A stretch of DNA of 64,000 nt from Psychrobacillus sp032154225 (lineage in GTDB: Bacteria; Bacillota; Bacilli; Bacillales_A; Planococcaceae), in contig NZ_JALDYF010000016.1 of NCBI RefSeq assembly GCF_032154225.1, positions 1-64,000 on the forward strand, given 5' to 3'. Below the pieces are notes generated by a model. The model was not told the origin of the DNA and did not search any database. It worked only from the letters and a program-made list of their open reading frames with translations. Within the stretch, counting starts at the first letter, position 1, and each line of letters opens with the position of its first letter. The position numbers and the translations under genes are program-made. Positions 17,277 through 26,272 of the stretch are shown piece after piece.

Positions 17277-17569
17277 CAGGAACACACCGATTTTGTACTC
17301 TCCAATTCTCTATCGGAATTAGTGGAAAAGTTTTGTCTGAAAGCCTAAAAGATTTAGAACAGCAGGGAATTGTAAAACGAGATGTTATACCTGAAGTACC
17401 TGTTATTATCGAGTACTCCCTAACAGAAAAGAGTAGTTCATTATAACCAACATTGAAAGAAACAGGAAATTGGTCCCGGTCGTGGGTAGAGATAGAGAGC
17501 AAAGAAATATTAGGGAAAATTATGTTTTTATCTAACATAGAAACTCTTTTTAAAATTTTCCTGTTTTGA
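17277..17569 (+). pseudogene. Decayed HxlR-family regulator gene
   Basis: The plus strand reads RFCTLQFSIGISGKVLSESL, KDLEQQGIVKRDVIPEVP and VIIEYSLTEKSSSL, then an in-frame TAA, then PTLKETGNWSRSWVE. This is the second half of the winged helix of an HxlR regulator, normally about 110 residues. The first recognition-helix region is missing, and the stop interrupts the C-terminal helix. It faces away from the DoxX-FMN reductase genes, the usual place for their repressor (as with YodB and CatR of Bacillus). If this was the repressor, those genes may now be constitutive. Confidence 0.75.
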
Positions 17570-17713
17570 TTTCTTCGGGAAGAACATTAAATTTTTATGT
17601 CTCAAGTTTTTATGATAAAAATATTCGGACTCAATTCTAAGTGATGTTAATTACTACTTATGAGATAATATAAGAACTAATGTTTCAATTACTGAAATCA
17701 AAGGGATGTTGTC

Positions 17714-17890
17714 ATGAAACCGATCATCCTTGCTGAAAAACCTAGCCAGGAAAAAGCTTACGCAGATGCTTTTTCTGTTAAGCGACAAGATGGTTATCTA
17801 GAAATATTACCTTCTCCAATTTTCCCAGCTAGTGCCATATGTTTGACCCATGGGTATTCCACTAATTCTATTAATGCACTTAAATATTAG
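17714..17890 (+). pseudogene. 5' fragment of a second topB (DNA topoisomerase III)
   Basis: The first 39 codons read MKPIILAEKPSQEKAYADAF and onward to SPIFPA. They match the start of intact topB at 21184 at 35 of 39 residues and about 83% of bases, mostly with silent changes. Similarity also extends about 50 bases upstream through the promoter region. After 17830 it departs into unrelated codons and ends at TAG (17888-17890). It is a truncated TOPRIM domain without function. The silent nature of the differences shows it diverged as a working gene before being cut. Confidence 0.85.
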
Positions 17891-18183
17891 AGTGTACATA
17901 AACCTAAATTAGGACTTATAATTTTGTGCAATTTCAAAGTAAAAAGGGGTAGGAATTAAATTATTCCTACCCCATGTCCATTCTAGTTAAAAAACCTTAA
18001 TAATAATTTTGATCGTATCTTCTTAAAACTTCAAGTGTAGATATTTGTACGAGATTTAGTCGAAATATCGAATCGAACCCATCCTATCATCAATTATAAA
18101 TCCTTCTTTTAACAAAACCCTTCTTAACTGTAACTATTTAACAAATTCATTTACATTTTTAATGCTGATAGTCTTTTCCCCTA
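17891..18183. other. Intergenic region between the topB fragment and the VanY-like gene
   Basis: About 290 bases without a gene. It holds the hairpin at 17941-17973; the rest is AT-rich with no recognised feature. Confidence 0.5.
17941..17973 (-). terminator. Terminator downstream of the VanY-like gene
   Basis: A perfect 10-bp stem GGGGTAGGAA/TTCCTACCCC (17946-17955, 17964-17973) with TTTTT on the minus strand. It is about 210 bases beyond the stop of the carboxypeptidase gene. Confidence 0.65.
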
Positions 18184-19062
18184 TCATTCATACACGGTCA
18201 CAATTACTCCATCCATATTGTTGCCTGAAATCTCATAATGGTGATTCACAGGTACCTTTATTGTCATTCCTTGATTTTCAGGATAATAGGAAACAATATA
18301 TTTTTTCCCATCGACATTAACAGAAATGTCCTGTTCTTCTTTTAGGTAATCCAAGTATTCTTCCAAAACAAGTTTTTTTTCATACATAATTGCACTGTGT
18401 GGCAGACCGACATAGCGAATATGCCAAGGTTCATATTGTATTCCTGTAATATCAGTTTTATCTTTTGGATAACGTAAAATAAAGCCGTATTTCCAAGCAT
18501 TTTTTGCTATCCACTTTCCTTCGGGAGCATCCTCCATTTTCATTTGAGTAGATCCTACATCAAGTGATAAACCTAAATTGTGTTCACTATAACCTGGCGG
18601 TAACGCACGGACAGAACCCATTTGTTGATAGAGCATATCTTGTTCCTCAAAACTACGAAATCCGCTTGTGGTGGCGAAAGCATGAAGTCCATCTTTTCCC
18701 GCGGCAGCAATCATGTCAGAGAATATACGTGCAATATCCTCTGACAAATAAATTTCACTCCCCAATAACACGTATCCCTCTGTCAATTCATTGTGACTAG
18801 ATAAATTGACAACGTCCGATTTAATACTCTCTTCGTGAACTGGATATTCATTGTTGACCAAAAGTAAATTTCCTTGATAGATTTGCTCTTTTGTAATTTC
18901 TTGCTGTTGGATACTTTCGGAATCATCTTGATAATCTATAATGTCGTTTTCTTCCCGATCATATTGTTGAATCTCTACTTTGTCTTGAAAAATCGGTGTT
19001 ATATAAATAAATGCAAAACCCAAACATGCTATCAAAAATAAAAAAAATCCCCACTTCTTCAT
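18184..19062 (-). CDS. VanY-like D,D-carboxypeptidase (peptidase M15B)
   Basis: A 292-residue extracellular peptidase anchored by an N-terminal hydrophobic segment (residues 4-24; LIAC at 10-13 could also be a short lipobox). The M15B zinc site is complete: SEHNLGLSLD supplies His161 and Asp168, and EPWHIRYVG supplies His214. SGFRSFEEQ at 133 is the usual substrate-binding loop. It should remove the terminal D-Ala from peptidoglycan stem peptides. It lies 99 bases downstream of a VanS-like kinase and VanR-like regulator gene. No vanHAX ligase set is present, so glycopeptide resistance should not be assumed. Confidence 0.88.
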   Translation of the reverse strand: MKKWGFFLFLIACLGFAFIYITPIFQDKVEIQQYDREENDIIDYQDDSESIQQQEITKEQIYQGNLLLVNNEYPVHEESIKSDVVNLSSHNELTEGYVLLGSEIYLSEDIARIFSDMIAAAGKDGLHAFATTSGFRSFEEQDMLYQQMGSVRALPPGYSEHNLGLSLDVGSTQMKMEDAPEGKWIAKNAWKYGFILRYPKDKTDITGIQYEPWHIRYVGLPHSAIMYEKKLVLEEYLDYLKEEQDISVNVDGKKYIVSYYPENQGMTIKVPVNHHYEISGNNMDGVIVTVYE

Positions 19063-19161
19063 TTATTGTTTCCTCCTTGATCTACTAATTCATAGAATAG
19101 GAAAAACTTCTTAAAAAGGAAGTGGGGTAAACTTTAAATTTTTCTTAAATTTATTGGAATT

Positions 19162-20277
19162 TTAAACTTGCTCGTTATTTGGTATATTATCATGCGGTAA
19201 ACGGATTTCAAATATCGTACTTATTAGACTACTATCGGCAGAAATCGTTCCATTATGCTGCTCAACTATATTCTTTGCAATGAACAAGCCAAGACCTGTG
19301 CCATTTCCTTGCGAAGTTCTTGCTTTGTCTCCAGTATAGAACGCATTAAAGAGATGTGGGATTTCATCTGTAGGAATGCTATTTCCATAATTCACAACTT
19401 GAACTACCACTTCATCTGAATCGATAAAACCATTAATATCAACATACTGTCCATCGTCTCCATAACGAATTGCATTCATCATAAGATTTTCAAGCACACG
19501 TGCTATCAAATCTCCATCACCATAAATGGGTAGATGAGGCGTACTATTCACCCGTGCTATCAAATGATTTTCTTTTAATATAGGATACAATTCTTCCTTT
19601 AATTGATTAAGTAAGTTAGTTAAATTTATTCTCTTTTTTTCAATTTGTAGCATTCCATAGTTCATTTTTGTTATTTCGAATAATTCATCAATTAGACTTT
19701 CTAAACGTTGCGATTTAGTATACGCAATCGCTAAAAAATGTCTTTCTTGTTCTATAGTTAAACCCTCATCCTTTAGGATCAAATCCAAATATCCTAAAAC
19801 AGAGGTAAGTGGAGTCCGCAAATCATGAGCTAAATTTACAACCAATTGATCCTTACTGCTTTCCGAAAAATCTCCTCGTTGAATCGCTTCTTTCAATTTC
19901 TCGCTTGCCAAATTAATGTCTTGCGCAATATCCCTAAATTCATCATTTGATTGGATATGTACCTTGTGTTTGAAGTCACCTCGGGCAAGGTAGTGAATTC
20001 CAGTTGAAATTTCATCAAAATAGGTAGAATAGGGCTTCGTTAGCAAATAAAAAAACAAGATTGCAAGCGGGATAAACAGCAACAAAAAGAAGTTAATGTC
20101 GCCTATGTTACGAATGAATATACGTAGTTGAGCCAACTGGTCCCCATAATCAACCGATGTCTGATAATACCATTGCATTCCTTTAAAGGTTAGATACGTT
20201 ATGGCACCTGATAGAAGCATACTTAAACCAAATAAAAACACCATCTTTGAACGAAAACCGCGCATCATTTTAACCAT
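19162..20277 (-). CDS. VanS-like sensor histidine kinase
   Basis: A 371-residue membrane kinase with two TM helices (about 12-33 and 60-82) around a short external loop. A HAMP region follows (about 85-135), then HisKA with NLAHDLRTPLTSVLGYL (phospho-His151) and an HATPase with N-box MMNAIRYG and G-box GNGTGLGLFIAK. The HisKA wording is very close to VanS-type kinases. The start overlaps the end of the response-regulator gene by eight bases. The extracytoplasmic loop is short, so the signal may be sensed in or near the membrane, as in cell-wall stress kinases. Confidence 0.9.
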   Translation of the reverse strand: MVKMMRGFRSKMVFLFGLSMLLSGAITYLTFKGMQWYYQTSVDYGDQLAQLRIFIRNIGDINFFLLLFIPLAILFFYLLTKPYSTYFDEISTGIHYLARGDFKHKVHIQSNDEFRDIAQDINLASEKLKEAIQRGDFSESSKDQLVVNLAHDLRTPLTSVLGYLDLILKDEGLTIEQERHFLAIAYTKSQRLESLIDELFEITKMNYGMLQIEKKRINLTNLLNQLKEELYPILKENHLIARVNSTPHLPIYGDGDLIARVLENLMMNAIRYGDDGQYVDINGFIDSDEVVVQVVNYGNSIPTDEIPHLFNAFYTGDKARTSQGNGTGLGLFIAKNIVEQHNGTISADSSLISTIFEIRLPHDNIPNNEQV

Positions 20278-20971
20278 TGAACGTATACCCTACTCCCCAT
20301 ACTGTCCTAATCCACTTGTCTTTTTGTTTATCTTCTGCAAGTTTTTTCCGAAGCGTACGTATGTGAACCATAACGGTATTACCATCTCCAAAGTATGATT
20401 CACCCCATACCTGCTGAAAAATATTTTCTACGCTGAAAACTTTCTTTGGATGACTTGCTAATAAATACAAAATATCAAACTCTTTCGGCGTTAGCTCAAT
20501 GCTTTCATCAAATAGAGTAACTGTATGCTGATCAGGAGAAATAGCTAAACCACCATATTCCAAACATGTTTTATTTTCTGTATTTGTTTGATATTGATTT
20601 AGTTTCATAAAACGTCGGAGCTGAGCATTTACACGAGCAACCAATTCTATTGGGGCGAATGGTTTAGTCATATAATCATCTGCTCCAATTACCAATCCCT
20701 GCACTTTATCAAAATCAGATGTTTTAGCACTCAAAAATATGATAGGCATATTATGCTGTTCGCGTATGCGGCCGGTTACTTCATATCCATTCATTTTTGG
20801 CATCATAATATCCAAAATCAACAAATCAAACGATTGAGTCTCTACGGCACGAACAGCCTCTTGTCCATCCGATACTTTAATAACATGGTAGCCTTCCCTT
20901 TCTAAAAGGATGGCGATTAAATCAGCAATTTCCTCCTCATCTTCAGCAATTAATATCGAAATATCTCTCAT
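20270..20971 (-). CDS. VanR-like OmpR-family response regulator
   Basis: A 233-residue regulator with receiver domain residues 1-120 (acidic pocket ED at 10-11, phospho-Asp54 in LDIMMPKMNG, TKPF lysine) and an OmpR/PhoB winged helix (LTPKEFDILYLLASHP to VWGVGYTFNG). The ATG at 20971 is chosen because AGGGGTGGG lies just upstream; a longer frame from 21016 has no ribosome site. It forms a two-component pair with the overlapping kinase gene and very likely controls the VanY-like carboxypeptidase gene downstream. Confidence 0.9.
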   Translation of the reverse strand: MRDISILIAEDEEEIADLIAILLEREGYHVIKVSDGQEAVRAVETQSFDLLILDIMMPKMNGYEVTGRIREQHNMPIIFLSAKTSDFDKVQGLVIGADDYMTKPFAPIELVARVNAQLRRFMKLNQYQTNTENKTCLEYGGLAISPDQHTVTLFDESIELTPKEFDILYLLASHPKKVFSVENIFQQVWGESYFGDGNTVMVHIRTLRKKLAEDKQKDKWIRTVWGVGYTFNG

Positions 20972-21183
20972 TTTCCCACCCCTAAGTAAAGTTAAGTTAA
21001 ATCCAATATATATCAAGCACTATCCGTTTTCTATTATTTCCTTTTTCAACAGGTTCGATTGTTATATTTTAAATCAAAATATCAAAGGTGACTAAAAATC
21101 ATTATTCCCCTTAACCTTTCCCTTCAATTTATGCGATAATAATAGAACTAACGTTTCATCTCAAAAAGAAAAGAGGTGTGGTC

Positions 21184-23310
21184 ATGAAACCGGTCATCCT
21201 AGCCGAAAAACCATCCCAAGCAAAGGCTTATGCGGATGCTTTTTCTGTCAAACGACATGAAGGTTATTTAGAAATCCTACCTTCCCCTATTTTCCCAGCT
21301 GGGGCGTATATTACATGGGGAATCGGTCATCTCGTTGAACTAAAAGAACCAAAAGCATATGATCCGAAATGGAATAGATGGTCACTTAAAAGCTTACCTA
21401 TTTTGCCTGATCACTATGAATTTCAAATTGCAAAAGGAAAATTCAAGCAGTTTTCTATCGTGAAAAAGCTTATTCGAGAAGCAAGTACTGTCATTAACGC
21501 ATGTGATGTGGACCGTGAAGGCTCGAATATTTTCTATAGTATATACAACCAAACGGGTGCAAAAGGAAAAACAATTAAACGATTGTGGATAAATTCACTC
21601 GAAGTCGAAGAAGTACGAAAAGGGTTTTCAAATTTACTAGATAACCAAAAAGACCTTCTCTTATACGAAGAAGCAAAAGCTCGCCAAATTAGTGACTGGC
21701 TTGTTGGTATGAACGGTTCACGATTGTATACATTGCTATTAAAAGAGCAAGGTATCCAAGAAGTGTTTCCAATTGGACGAGTGCAATCACCGACCATCTA
21801 TCTAATCTATCAACGTCAATTAGAAATTGAGAACTTTGTATCAGAGCCATTTTTTGAAATTGAAAGCACTTTTACTGCAGAACGTGGTGTTTATAAAGGA
21901 AAAGCAAAGGAAAAAGAATCCAAAAGAGAAACGATTCGGGAACTGCTTGCCAAACATGAAATACTTCCTAATTCACCTGGAACGATTACTTCTGTGGAGC
22001 AATTAGATAAACGCATTCCACCTCCGCAGCTGCACTCGTTATCCACATTACAAGCAACAGCAAATCGCTTGTGGAAAACTAGTCCTGCAAATGTGTTAAA
22101 AACGATGCAAGTTCTTTATGAAAAGAAGCTAGTTACGTATCCACGTACTGATTCTAGACATATTACACCAAGTGAATTTGCATATTTAGCTGGACAAGTA
22201 AATGATTATCAACAACTTATTGGGCATAACTTTCCCGTTGCGTCACTCGCTCCAAAGAAACGTTATGTGGATAGCTCCAAAGTGCAAGAGCATTACGCCA
22301 TCATTCCAACTAAAAAGATTCCTTCCGAGGCTATTTTAGGGAGACTATCTAGCATCGAAAGGAATATGTATGAGGAAATTGTTCGCACAACCCTTGCGAT
22401 GTTTCATAGAGATTATGCATATACCGAAACGAAAGTGACAACTGACGTCAACGGACTTCCCTTCTTCACGACTGGAAAAACGGAGCGTGATAAAGGCTGG
22501 AAAGAATTATTTACAAAATCTGAAAAAGAGAAAGATGAACCGACACTTCCTCCACTTACAATGCAGGAAATAGTTCAAAGTGATATCTCAATAAAAGAAG
22601 GAAAAACACTCCCTCCAAAACCATACACAGAAGGTCAGCTTATCGCGATGATGAAGACCTGTGGAAAACTTGTGGATGATAAAAATGAAACCGAAATATT
22701 AAAAGAAGTAGAAGGGCTTGGAACCGAGGCAACTCGCAGTGGAATTATCGAAACGATTAAGCGCCACAGCTATATAGATGTTTCTAAAAACATTGTTTCC
22801 ATTACAAATAAAGGACGTGTCCTTTGCCAAGCAATTGAAGGTAATCTACTTGCTAGTCCATCCATGACCGCAAAATGGGAAGCTTATTTAAGGAAAATTG
22901 GCAATGGAGAAGGTTCACAGGAACGTTTCCTTGGAAGTATCGCGAAATTTATCCACAGCTTATTAGAAGAAGTTCCGAAACAACTAGAGGCAAAAAAGAT
23001 TACGATACAATTACCACCTTCTAAAAAAACTTCTTCCAAGTTTAATAGAGAGCCAATCGTACTTTGTCCACAATGCAAAAAAGGCTCTATCATTGCTCAA
23101 AAAAGTTTTTATGGTTGCACAGAATATAAAAATGGCTGTAATCAAACATTCAACGGCTACTTTTTGAAGAAAAAAATAACACCTAGCCAGATCAAGCTTC
23201 TATGTACAAAAGGCAAAACAAATATGATCAAAGGCTTCGTTGCAGAAAACGGACAAACCTTTAATGCAAGCCTTGCACTTGTAGAAGGAAAATATAAACT
23301 GGGGTTTTAG
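21184..23310 (+). CDS. topB: DNA topoisomerase III
   Basis: A type IA topoisomerase of 708 residues that relaxes and decatenates DNA. The N-terminal TOPRIM domain (VILAEKPSQAKAYADAF; acidic NACDVDREG near 105) is intact. The active-site tyrosine is Tyr319 in LVTYPRTDSRHIT, and LPPKPYTEGQLIAMM and GLGTEATRSGIIE form the rest of the cleavage core. A C4 zinc ribbon (CPQCKKGS...CTEYKNGC) closes the C-terminus. The ATG at 21184 with AGGTG five bases upstream is preferred over the GTG at 21178. A 39-codon copy of its start lies 3.5 kb upstream at 17714. Confidence 0.95.
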   Translation: MKPVILAEKPSQAKAYADAFSVKRHEGYLEILPSPIFPAGAYITWGIGHLVELKEPKAYDPKWNRWSLKSLPILPDHYEFQIAKGKFKQFSIVKKLIREASTVINACDVDREGSNIFYSIYNQTGAKGKTIKRLWINSLEVEEVRKGFSNLLDNQKDLLLYEEAKARQISDWLVGMNGSRLYTLLLKEQGIQEVFPIGRVQSPTIYLIYQRQLEIENFVSEPFFEIESTFTAERGVYKGKAKEKESKRETIRELLAKHEILPNSPGTITSVEQLDKRIPPPQLHSLSTLQATANRLWKTSPANVLKTMQVLYEKKLVTYPRTDSRHITPSEFAYLAGQVNDYQQLIGHNFPVASLAPKKRYVDSSKVQEHYAIIPTKKIPSEAILGRLSSIERNMYEEIVRTTLAMFHRDYAYTETKVTTDVNGLPFFTTGKTERDKGWKELFTKSEKEKDEPTLPPLTMQEIVQSDISIKEGKTLPPKPYTEGQLIAMMKTCGKLVDDKNETEILKEVEGLGTEATRSGIIETIKRHSYIDVSKNIVSITNKGRVLCQAIEGNLLASPSMTAKWEAYLRKIGNGEGSQERFLGSIAKFIHSLLEEVPKQLEAKKITIQLPPSKKTSSKFNREPIVLCPQCKKGSIIAQKSFYGCTEYKNGCNQTFNGYFLKKKITPSQIKLLCTKGKTNMIKGFVAENGQTFNASLALVEGKYKLGF

Positions 23311-23313
23311 CCA

Positions 23314-23342
23314 AAAAAGACCGCCAAATTGGCGGCCTTTTT
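23314..23342 (+). terminator. topB terminator
   Basis: Perfect CCGCCAA/TTGGCGG arms (23321-23327, 23329-23335) are followed by five Ts directly after the topB stop. Confidence 0.85.
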
Positions 23343-23407
23343 AAATCCATTTGTACAGAAATAGGAATATTTTTCCAACTAAAAATTTTTTCAGCCACTT
23401 TTCCCCA

Positions 23408-25093
23408 TTAAATTTTAAAGCGATGTACCATTTCATTAAGCGAATCCGAAACAGTGTTTAAAGACTCTGCAGCCAATTGAATCTCTTCCATGGAAGCTAA
23501 TTGTTGTTCGGTAGCTGCTGCAATTTCATGTGTATTTTCAGCGTTTTTCTTAGACAATAAAGAAACCTCTTCATATTTTTGTGCAACTTTTGTAAAATCA
23601 GAAGTCAGCTGCTCCGTGGCATGAGCAATTTCTTGCACTTTTCCAGATACATTGGAAATAGAATCGATAATCCCTTTAAATTGAACAGAGGTTGTCCTGG
23701 TTAAGCTTTTCCCATTATCTACATTCACTTTCACTAACTCGATTGTATGAACTGTTTCTGTCGTTGTTCCTTGAATGCGTGTGATTAATTCTCGAATTTG
23801 ATTGGCAGATTTGCTAGACTGCTCGGCTAATTTCCGTACTTCTTCTGCTACTACTGCAAATCCTTTGCCATGCTCCCCTGCTCGAGCAGCTTCAATTGCA
23901 GCATTTAACGCCAGTAGATTTGTTTGCTCAGCAATTTCATTGATCATTGCTGTTATGTTTCCTATTTGAATTGCATCATCTGCTAATGAATTAATATTTT
24001 TATCTGTTTCCCCAACAGAATTATAAATGACATCCATAGAAGCAACCAACTGTTCCACTGATTTCTCTCCGCTGTCTGCCTGAAGACTTACTTCTCCAGT
24101 CAATTTTGCTACTTCTGATGTGCTGTGTGTCATATGTTGTAGTCTCTGCAATGAATTATCCACAGATGCGGAACTCTCTTCTAAAATCTGCGTTTGGTCA
24201 CTTATACTGAAAGAAACATGTTGAATGTTCTCCGCAATTTGGTTCGACGATAATTTGGATTGCTCTGCACTAGCAATAAATTCTTCCGAAGTGGCCGCAG
24301 ATTGTTCCGACGAAAGACTAATTTGTGAAATCATCACTCTTAATGAAGATAGGAACTGATTGAACGAACTAGCCACTTCCCCTAATTCATCCTTATTTTT
24401 CACTGCTATTTGCTTTGTCAAATCGCCATCACCATTTGCGATGTCATTCATTTGCTCTTTTAATTGCCCCAAAGGAACTAATATTGCTTTAAGGAGACCA
24501 ATTACTAAAATGATGCCAAACACCACTGCTGCTAATGAAACTACAACCAGAATCGTCACACTTAAAGTAGATTGTTCTTTCAAGTTTTCACTTGCCAGAT
24601 CAGCCTCTGAATCTAACAGTTGTACGAAATCGTTAAATGACGGGTCTAATAAATCTTTGCGAATTCTTCTTTCTTCTCCAAAATGAATTTCATTCGCTTT
24701 CGCTGGATTCATCTCGTTATTTTCGACGACTAACTGGGTCTGAGCCCAATACATGTCATAATTTTGTTGAATATCGTCTATTTGTTTCTTATATGTATCA
24801 TTGCTCGTCAATTCTCTAAGTTGATTGAACTGTAATTGTATGTCATCTGACTTTTCCACCATTTGCTTTGCATAGCTTTGATCACCTGTAAGCAACAAAG
24901 CTCTTTCATCATTCGATAGTCCTGCAAGACGATATTGAATATGTTTCGTCGTCTTCTGCATTTCAGTCAAGTCATGCACAGCATTACTTTGTTTGATATT
25001 ATCCTGTAAAGACCATGTTGCAAATCCACCAATAAGTAAGATGGAGAGAACTAAAATAGAAGTTACCAAAATAAGTCTTGCCTTAATACGCAT
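23408..25093 (-). CDS. Methyl-accepting chemotaxis protein
   Basis: A 561-residue transmembrane receptor. TM1 lies at about 5-28, followed by a four-helix-bundle type (4HB_MCP) external sensor (about 30-175), TM2 (about 180-205), HAMP (about 207-260) and a long cytoplasmic signalling coiled coil. The hairpin tip NLLALNAAIEAARAGEHGKG is nearly invariant in MCPs. It should report to CheA/CheW. The ATG at 25093 has AGGAGA seven bases upstream; the GTG seven codons earlier would overlap that site. The external ligand is unknown. Confidence 0.92.
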   Translation of the reverse strand: MRIKARLILVTSILVLSILLIGGFATWSLQDNIKQSNAVHDLTEMQKTTKHIQYRLAGLSNDERALLLTGDQSYAKQMVEKSDDIQLQFNQLRELTSNDTYKKQIDDIQQNYDMYWAQTQLVVENNEMNPAKANEIHFGEERRIRKDLLDPSFNDFVQLLDSEADLASENLKEQSTLSVTILVVVSLAAVVFGIILVIGLLKAILVPLGQLKEQMNDIANGDGDLTKQIAVKNKDELGEVASSFNQFLSSLRVMISQISLSSEQSAATSEEFIASAEQSKLSSNQIAENIQHVSFSISDQTQILEESSASVDNSLQRLQHMTHSTSEVAKLTGEVSLQADSGEKSVEQLVASMDVIYNSVGETDKNINSLADDAIQIGNITAMINEIAEQTNLLALNAAIEAARAGEHGKGFAVVAEEVRKLAEQSSKSANQIRELITRIQGTTTETVHTIELVKVNVDNGKSLTRTTSVQFKGIIDSISNVSGKVQEIAHATEQLTSDFTKVAQKYEEVSLLSKKNAENTHEIAAATEQQLASMEEIQLAAESLNTVSDSLNEMVHRFKI

Positions 25094-25135
25094 ATACTTT
25101 CTCCTTTTATTCACACTAAAATTTTGAACAATAAA

Positions 25136-26059
25136 TTACTTATCGCTAGCCCTTACTAATCTTAGAAAATCTCCTTCACCCATAATTTCTATAGGAATAC
25201 CTCGCGCGATCATCCCTTCTGCTTTTTGCATTTTTGTACTTTTAATGCCTTGTATATACTTTACTAAATCATTATCTCCAACAACTAGAACATTTGTATG
25301 AACATCGACACTACCTTTACAGACTGCTCCACAATTGACTGCTAATTGCGCCGCTTGCACCCTTGTCATCGATAGCATTCTTCCTGTAAATACAATATTA
25401 GCGTCGTATAATGGATGTCTTTTATTTGGCATACTATTTGTCGTTTCTAAAAACTGAATGGCAGTATCCTCTTTCTTATTCCTTGTACGTGGCGTTTGTT
25501 TTTTTACAGGCGTTGGAGTGCCTATTTTTAATTTGTACAAATTGGATAACTCCCGAACTGAATTTGTGCGACTTTTTTGCATGGCCTCGATTGTAATACG
25601 TGCCGCTGCTCGCGCATCTTCTAAAGCATCATGATGTCTTAACGAAATACCTAAATAATTCGCTACGGTCGACAGCTTATGATTGTATAAATTCGGCCAA
25701 ACCTTTTTCGCCATTTGATAAGAGCATCCATACTCGAAAGCCGGATAAGACTCATGAAAGTTATCTAATGATGCTTTTAAAACGCTTATATCAAAGCTAG
25801 CATTATGCGCAATAATTGTTTGATTTTCAACGAATCCTTTAAAATCTGGCCAAAATTCTTCAAACGTTGGCGCACTCATCACCATATCTTCCGTAATTCC
25901 ATGTATTTGCGTATTATAATAATGAAATTCACTTAATGGATTGATCAATGTATGTATTTCTTCTTTAATCTTGCCATTCTTTACTCGGACAATTCCAATC
26001 GAACATACACTTGTCCGTAAACTATTTGCCGTTTCAAAATCTATTGCGACGAAGTCCAT
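25136..26059 (-). CDS. DEDDh 3'-5' exonuclease with C-terminal BRCT domain
   Basis: A 307-residue protein. Residues 1-165 form a DnaQ-like exonuclease: DFVAIDFETA (first acidic pair), HNASFDISVL (second motif) and HDALEDARAAARI (catalytic His and Asp). Residues about 218-302 form a BRCT domain (NIVFTGRMLSMTRVQAAQLA, VLVVGDND), as found in DNA ligase and in some Firmicute exonucleases. It probably trims DNA or RNA ends in repair. It has AAAGGAGGG as ribosome site and is transcribed in the same direction as the MCP gene 42 bases downstream, though functions seem unrelated. Confidence 0.9.
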   Translation of the reverse strand: MDFVAIDFETANSLRTSVCSIGIVRVKNGKIKEEIHTLINPLSEFHYYNTQIHGITEDMVMSAPTFEEFWPDFKGFVENQTIIAHNASFDISVLKASLDNFHESYPAFEYGCSYQMAKKVWPNLYNHKLSTVANYLGISLRHHDALEDARAAARITIEAMQKSRTNSVRELSNLYKLKIGTPTPVKKQTPRTRNKKEDTAIQFLETTNSMPNKRHPLYDANIVFTGRMLSMTRVQAAQLAVNCGAVCKGSVDVHTNVLVVGDNDLVKYIQGIKSTKMQKAEGMIARGIPIEIMGEGDFLRLVRASDK

Positions 26060-26162
26060 TCGTGTCCCTCCTTTTCGAACGCATTTATATAGATTATCTC
26101 ATATTTTTATGCTCAGATAAAATCCCTCACAGCAATTGGTTGGGGTCAAAATACCTGTTTAC

Positions 26163-26230
26163 CACATAAATTGATATGAACGCCACATAAATTCACTTAA
26201 AGTACACATAAACCCTCCTAAAGTACACAC
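26163..26230. repeat. 21-bp tandem repeat, about 3.3 copies
   Basis: The word CACAYAA recurs exactly every 21 bases (26163, 26184, 26205, 26226) with related filler (AAATTSAYTTRAAGTA-like). The array lies between the YusW terminator and the exonuclease promoter. It does not code. Confidence 0.6.
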
Positions 26231-26256
26231 AAAAAAAACCGCGAAATTAATCACGG
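26231..26256 (-). terminator. Terminator of the YusW-like gene
   Basis: The stem CCGCGA/TCACGG (26239-26244, 26251-26256, one wobble) is followed by eight Ts on the minus strand. Confidence 0.7.
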
Positions 26257-26272
26257 CTAAAATCTACTCTAT

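Noticed and set aside
17266..17538. Minus-strand frame of 90 codons
   Set aside because: It is the antisense of the decayed HxlR gene, whose plus-strand reading gives recognisable family sequence.
18184..20971. Glycopeptide resistance operon
   Set aside because: Only VanR/S/Y-like parts are present; the vanH, vanA/B-type ligase and vanX genes are absent.
17714..21183. Integrative element with topB as attachment site
   Set aside because: The flanking copies are only about 83% identical and no integrase is present, so recent site-specific integration is unlikely.
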